This document shows positions 4,717-7,672 of a DNA stretch of 7,672 bases, in pieces. The stretch comes from Candidatus Coatesiibacteriota bacterium (GTDB taxonomy: Bacteria > Oederibacteriota > CAKKQC01). Below the pieces are notes generated by a model, which did not search any database, was not told where the DNA came from, and saw only the letters and a program-made list of their open reading frames with translations. Each line of letters starts with the position of its first letter. The stretch's first letter is position 1. Position numbers and translations under genes: made by a program. The stretch covers positions 1 through 7,672 of the forward strand of contig JAHFSL010000108.1 of NCBI GenBank assembly GCA_023265785.1, written 5' to 3'.

Positions 4717-7672
4717 ATGAAGCATGCCTCGTCGCGCCGCCGCGCCCGTACCGTCCCGCGTGAGGTCTCCCGCCGGGAGTTCATCCGCCTCGGCGGGGCG
4801 GGCATGCTCGCGTTCCTCGCCAGCGAGCCGGTGTTCGCGCTCCTCAAGCCCGTCGTCACGACGGACAACCCTCTCGCCTACTATCCCGACCGCGGCTGGG
4901 AAAAGGTCTACCTCAACCAGTACAAGTACGACTCGACCTTCACCTATGTCTGCTCGCCCAACGACACGCACGCCTGCCGGGTGGTGGCCTTCGTGCGCAA
5001 CGGCGTGGTCCTGCGCACCGAGCAGAACTACGATGTGGGCCGGTACGGCGACCTGGAGGGCCACGCGGCGACCAACAACTGGAATCCCCGGATGTGCCCG
5101 AAGGGTATGACCCTGCACCGCCGCGTCTACGGGCCGCACCGCCTGCGCTATCCCCTCATCCGGAAGGGCTGGAAGGCGTGGGCCGATGCGGGGTTCCCGT
5201 ACCTGGACGACGCCAACCGGAAGGCATTCAAGTTCGACAGTCGCGGCACGGACGAGCTGGCCCGGATCTCCTGGGCGGAAGCCGTGGATTACACCGCGCG
5301 GGGGATCATCGCCGTCGCGACCACCTACTCCGGGGAGGAGGGGAAGAAACGCCTGCTCGCCCAGGGGTACGAGCCCGAGGTGGTGGCGGAGGTGGCGGGC
5401 GCCGGAACGCGCACGCTGAAATTCCGCGGCGGCATGGGCCTGCTGGGCGTGATCGGCAAGTTCGGGATGTACCGGTTCTCGAACATGATGGCCCTGCTGG
5501 ACGCGAAGGTGCGCGGCGTCGGCCCCGGCGAGGCGCGCGGCGGCCGCAACTGGGACAACTACACCGAGCACGGCGACCAGGCCCCGGGCATGCCGTTCGT
5601 ACACGGCCTCCAGGCCTCCGACACCGATATGTCGGACATGATCAACACCCGCCTCCACGTGCATATCGGCAAGAACCTCGTCGAAAACAAGATGCCCGAC
5701 TCGCACTGGTTCATCGAGTCCATGGAGCGGGGCGCCAAGATCGTCGTGGTGACCCCCGAGTACAGCCCGCCGGCGACCAAGGCGGACTACTGGATGGGCG
5801 TGCGCCCCGCGACCGATGCGGCCCTCCTGCTGGGCGTGGCGAAGATCATCATGGACGAGAAGACGTATGACGTCCCGTTCGTCAAGCGTTACACCGACCT
5901 GCCCCTGCTGGTCCGGGCGGACACGCTGGAGCGGCTGAAGGCGGCCGACCTGTTCCCCGGATATACCCCGGCCGACCTCACGGGCGGCGCCACCCTCAAG
6001 AACCAGAAGGTGACGCCCGCCCAGCGCGCCGCCATCGGCGACTTTGTCGTCTATGACCTGGCGTCGAAATCCATGAAGCCGTTGACCCGCGACATGGTGG
6101 GCGGCGTGATGGAACAGGCCGGGCTGGACCCCGCGCTGGAGGGGTCGTGGACGGTGAAGCTGGTGAATGGCACGTCCGTGGAGGTGAAGACCCTATTCGA
6201 GCAGTACAAGGTTCACCTGGCGGATTACGATGCGGAAAGCGTGGCCGAGATCACCCACGCCCCGGCGGACCTGATTCGGCGGCTGGCCCACGACTTAGCG
6301 ACCATCAAGCCCGTGGCGATCCACATCGGCGAGGGGATCAACCATTGGTTCCACGCCACCGAGGTCAACCGGGCCATGTACCTGCCCCTCATGCTGACGG
6401 GCAACATCGGCACGCCCGGCGCGGGGGGGTTCACCTGGGCGGGCAACTACAAGTCGGCCATCTTCCAGGCGGGCGAGGGCGCCGGCAAGGGGATGGCCGC
6501 CTACACGGCCGAGGACCCGTTTGCGCCCGATCTCAACGCCGCCACGGACGGGGCGAAGGTGCCGGTCCGGCTGTACGGGTCCGACGAATCCGCGGCCTAC
6601 TGGCCCCATGAGGACCGCCCGCTGATCGTGGACACGCCGCGGGACGGGCGCAGGATCTTCACGGGCAAGACCCACATGCCCAGCCCGACCAAGATGGCCT
6701 GGTACACCAACGTCAACCACATCAACAATGCCAAGTGGGCGTACCAGGTGATCAAGCATGCGGTGCCCAGGACGGACATGATCGTGTGCACGGACATCGA
6801 ACTGAACGGCTCCATCGAGTACGGGGACCTCGCCTTCCCGGCGAATTCCTGGATGGAGTTCGAGGACCACGAGATCACGGCCTCCTGTTCGAATCCGTTC
6901 CTGCAGATCTGGAAGGGCGGGATGAAGCCGCTCTACGACACCAAGGACGACGCGGTGGTGCTGGCGCTGGTGGCCGCGCGGATGGGCGAGATCCTGGGTG
7001 ACCCCCGGTTTGCCGCCTACTGGAAGTTCGTCACCGAAAAGAAGTCGAAGGTGTACATCCAGCGGTTGCTGGACGCCTCAACCACCCTGCGCGGGTACAA
7101 GGCGGACGAAATCCTGGCGGGAAAGTTCGGAGAGCCCGGGGCCGCGCTGGTCATGTTCCGGACCTACCCGCGCATGCCGTTCTACGAGCAGGTCCACGAG
7201 GACCAGCCGTTCTTCACGGACACGGGCCGGCTCAACGCCTACTGCGACCTGCCCGAGGCGATCCAGTGGGGAGAGAACTTCATCGTGCACCGCGAGGGGC
7301 CCGAGGCGACCCCCTACCTGCCGAACGTCATCGTCTCGTCGAACCCCTGGGTCCGCCCGGACAACTTCGGCATTACCCCGTCCCTCCTGCAGGGCAGGGT
7401 CCTCTCGGCGGATCTCCGGACGGTGGCCAACAACCGCCTGCCCTGGTCCGAGGTCAAGCGGACGAAGAACACCCTGTGGGAGGCGGGGTTCAGCTTCTTT
7501 TGCGTGACGCCCAAGACCCGGCACACGGTCCACTCGCAGTGGGCGACCGTGGACTGGAACTGGATCTGGTCGTCGAACTTCGGCGACCCCACCCGCGCCG
7601 ACAAGCGCGCGCCGGGCGTGGGCGACCACCAGTTGCACATCAACCCCGACGCGGCGCGGGCGCTGGGCATCG
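4717..7672 (+). CDS. nxrA: Nitrite oxidoreductase / nitrate reductase alpha subunit, Tat-exported type II molybdopterin enzyme (3' end outside window)
   Basis: 985 residues without a stop, running off the edge; from memory Nitrospira-type NxrA is about 1,150, so perhaps 85% is present. The enzyme interconverts nitrite and nitrate at a Mo-bis-MGD centre. A Tat signal is clear: S-R-R-E-F-I-R at 18-24 and a hydrophobic stretch to about 43, placing the enzyme outside the cytoplasmic membrane. FS0 cluster ligands read C79-x3-D83-x3-C87-x39-C127, with Asp where NarG has Cys. D287 in H-G-D-Q-A-P is the likely Mo ligand (NarG D222 position). Cofactor-binding blocks: G-K-N-L-V-E-N-K (318-325), G-E-G-I-N-H-W-F-H (538-546), G-N-I-G-T-P-G-A-G-G (562-571), T-D-T-G-R-L-N-A-Y (834-842). 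Blocks such as A-T-T-Y-S-G-E-E-G (201-209) resemble Nitrospira/Kuenenia NxrA as I recall them. SerA, ClrA and PcrA share this family; nxrB should follow downstream. Confidence 0.88.
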   Translation, partial: MKHASSRRRARTVPREVSRREFIRLGGAGMLAFLASEPVFALLKPVVTTDNPLAYYPDRGWEKVYLNQYKYDSTFTYVCSPNDTHACRVVAFVRNGVVLRTEQNYDVGRYGDLEGHAATNNWNPRMCPKGMTLHRRVYGPHRLRYPLIRKGWKAWADAGFPYLDDANRKAFKFDSRGTDELARISWAEAVDYTARGIIAVATTYSGEEGKKRLLAQGYEPEVVAEVAGAGTRTLKFRGGMGLLGVIGKFGMYRFSNMMALLDAKVRGVGPGEARGGRNWDNYTEHGDQAPGMPFVHGLQASDTDMSDMINTRLHVHIGKNLVENKMPDSHWFIESMERGAKIVVVTPEYSPPATKADYWMGVRPATDAALLLGVAKIIMDEKTYDVPFVKRYTDLPLLVRADTLERLKAADLFPGYTPADLTGGATLKNQKVTPAQRAAIGDFVVYDLASKSMKPLTRDMVGGVMEQAGLDPALEGSWTVKLVNGTSVEVKTLFEQYKVHLADYDAESVAEITHAPADLIRRLAHDLATIKPVAIHIGEGINHWFHATEVNRAMYLPLMLTGNIGTPGAGGFTWAGNYKSAIFQAGEGAGKGMAAYTAEDPFAPDLNAATDGAKVPVRLYGSDESAAYWPHEDRPLIVDTPRDGRRIFTGKTHMPSPTKMAWYTNVNHINNAKWAYQVIKHAVPRTDMIVCTDIELNGSIEYGDLAFPANSWMEFEDHEITASCSNPFLQIWKGGMKPLYDTKDDAVVLALVAARMGEILGDPRFAAYWKFVTEKKSKVYIQRLLDASTTLRGYKADEILAGKFGEPGAALVMFRTYPRMPFYEQVHEDQPFFTDTGRLNAYCDLPEAIQWGENFIVHREGPEATPYLPNVIVSSNPWVRPDNFGITPSLLQGRVLSADLRTVANNRLPWSEVKRTKNTLWEAGFSFFCVTPKTRHTVHSQWATVDWNWIWSSNFGDPTRADKRAPGVGDHQLHINPDAARALGI

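Noticed and set aside
4701..4719. ATG at 4701 as the start of the molybdoenzyme
   Set aside because: It overlaps the Shine-Dalgarno and is out of frame with the Tat signal and downstream motifs.
4543..5706. Minus-strand open frame opposite the start of the nxrA-like gene
   Set aside because: Shadow of a motif-rich coding strand, and it would run across the structured leader.
1..7672. CRISPR arrays, insertion sequences, tRNA or rRNA genes
   Set aside because: No regularly spaced repeats, transposase motifs or RNA-gene sequences were seen; the window is almost fully coding.

Overview
This is a GC-rich bacterial window (very roughly two thirds G+C by eye). All genes read rightward and are packed with overlapping stop/start codons, and the coding strand shows the strong G/C third-position bias of a high-GC genome. 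Gene content is respiratory: the end of a SCO1/SenC copper chaperone, cytochrome c oxidase subunits II and I, an Rrf2-family Fe-S type regulator, a long nitronate-monooxygenase-like flavoprotein, and the first 985 codons of a large molybdopterin enzyme of the NxrA/NarG (type II DMSO reductase) family. From memory, the last protein looks most like the exported nitrite oxidoreductase alpha subunits of Nitrospira and anammox bacteria. I therefore suspect a Nitrospirota or Methylomirabilota (NC10/Rokubacteria-like) genome. That is inference; nothing in the window proves taxonomy.

Layout. Positions 1-156: SCO1/SenC C-terminus. 153-860: coxB with a complete CuA site. 871-2616: coxA, an A2-like haem-copper oxidase (YSHPAVY in helix VI) that lacks the usual K-channel lysine. 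2617-2706: a short gap holding a perfect 9-bp inverted repeat. 2707-3174: Rrf2 regulator. 3171-4601: nitronate-monooxygenase-like protein, overlapping the regulator by GTGA. 4602-4716: a 115-nt leader with one hairpin and then a potential three-way-junction RNA fold, followed by a strong Shine-Dalgarno. 4717 to the end: nxrA-like gene with a Tat signal, cut by the window edge. No gap exceeds 300 bases.

How it may work together. If the molybdoenzyme runs as a nitrite oxidase, electrons from nitrite would leave on the outer side of the membrane through its beta and gamma subunits (not in the window) to cytochrome c and then to the CuA site of CoxB and the CoxA active site. SCO1 would help assemble CuA. 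The Rrf2 protein has the cysteine spacing of Fe-S regulators and could tune one or both transcription units to redox, NO or iron state. The same molybdoenzyme family can also reduce nitrate, so direction is not settled by sequence.
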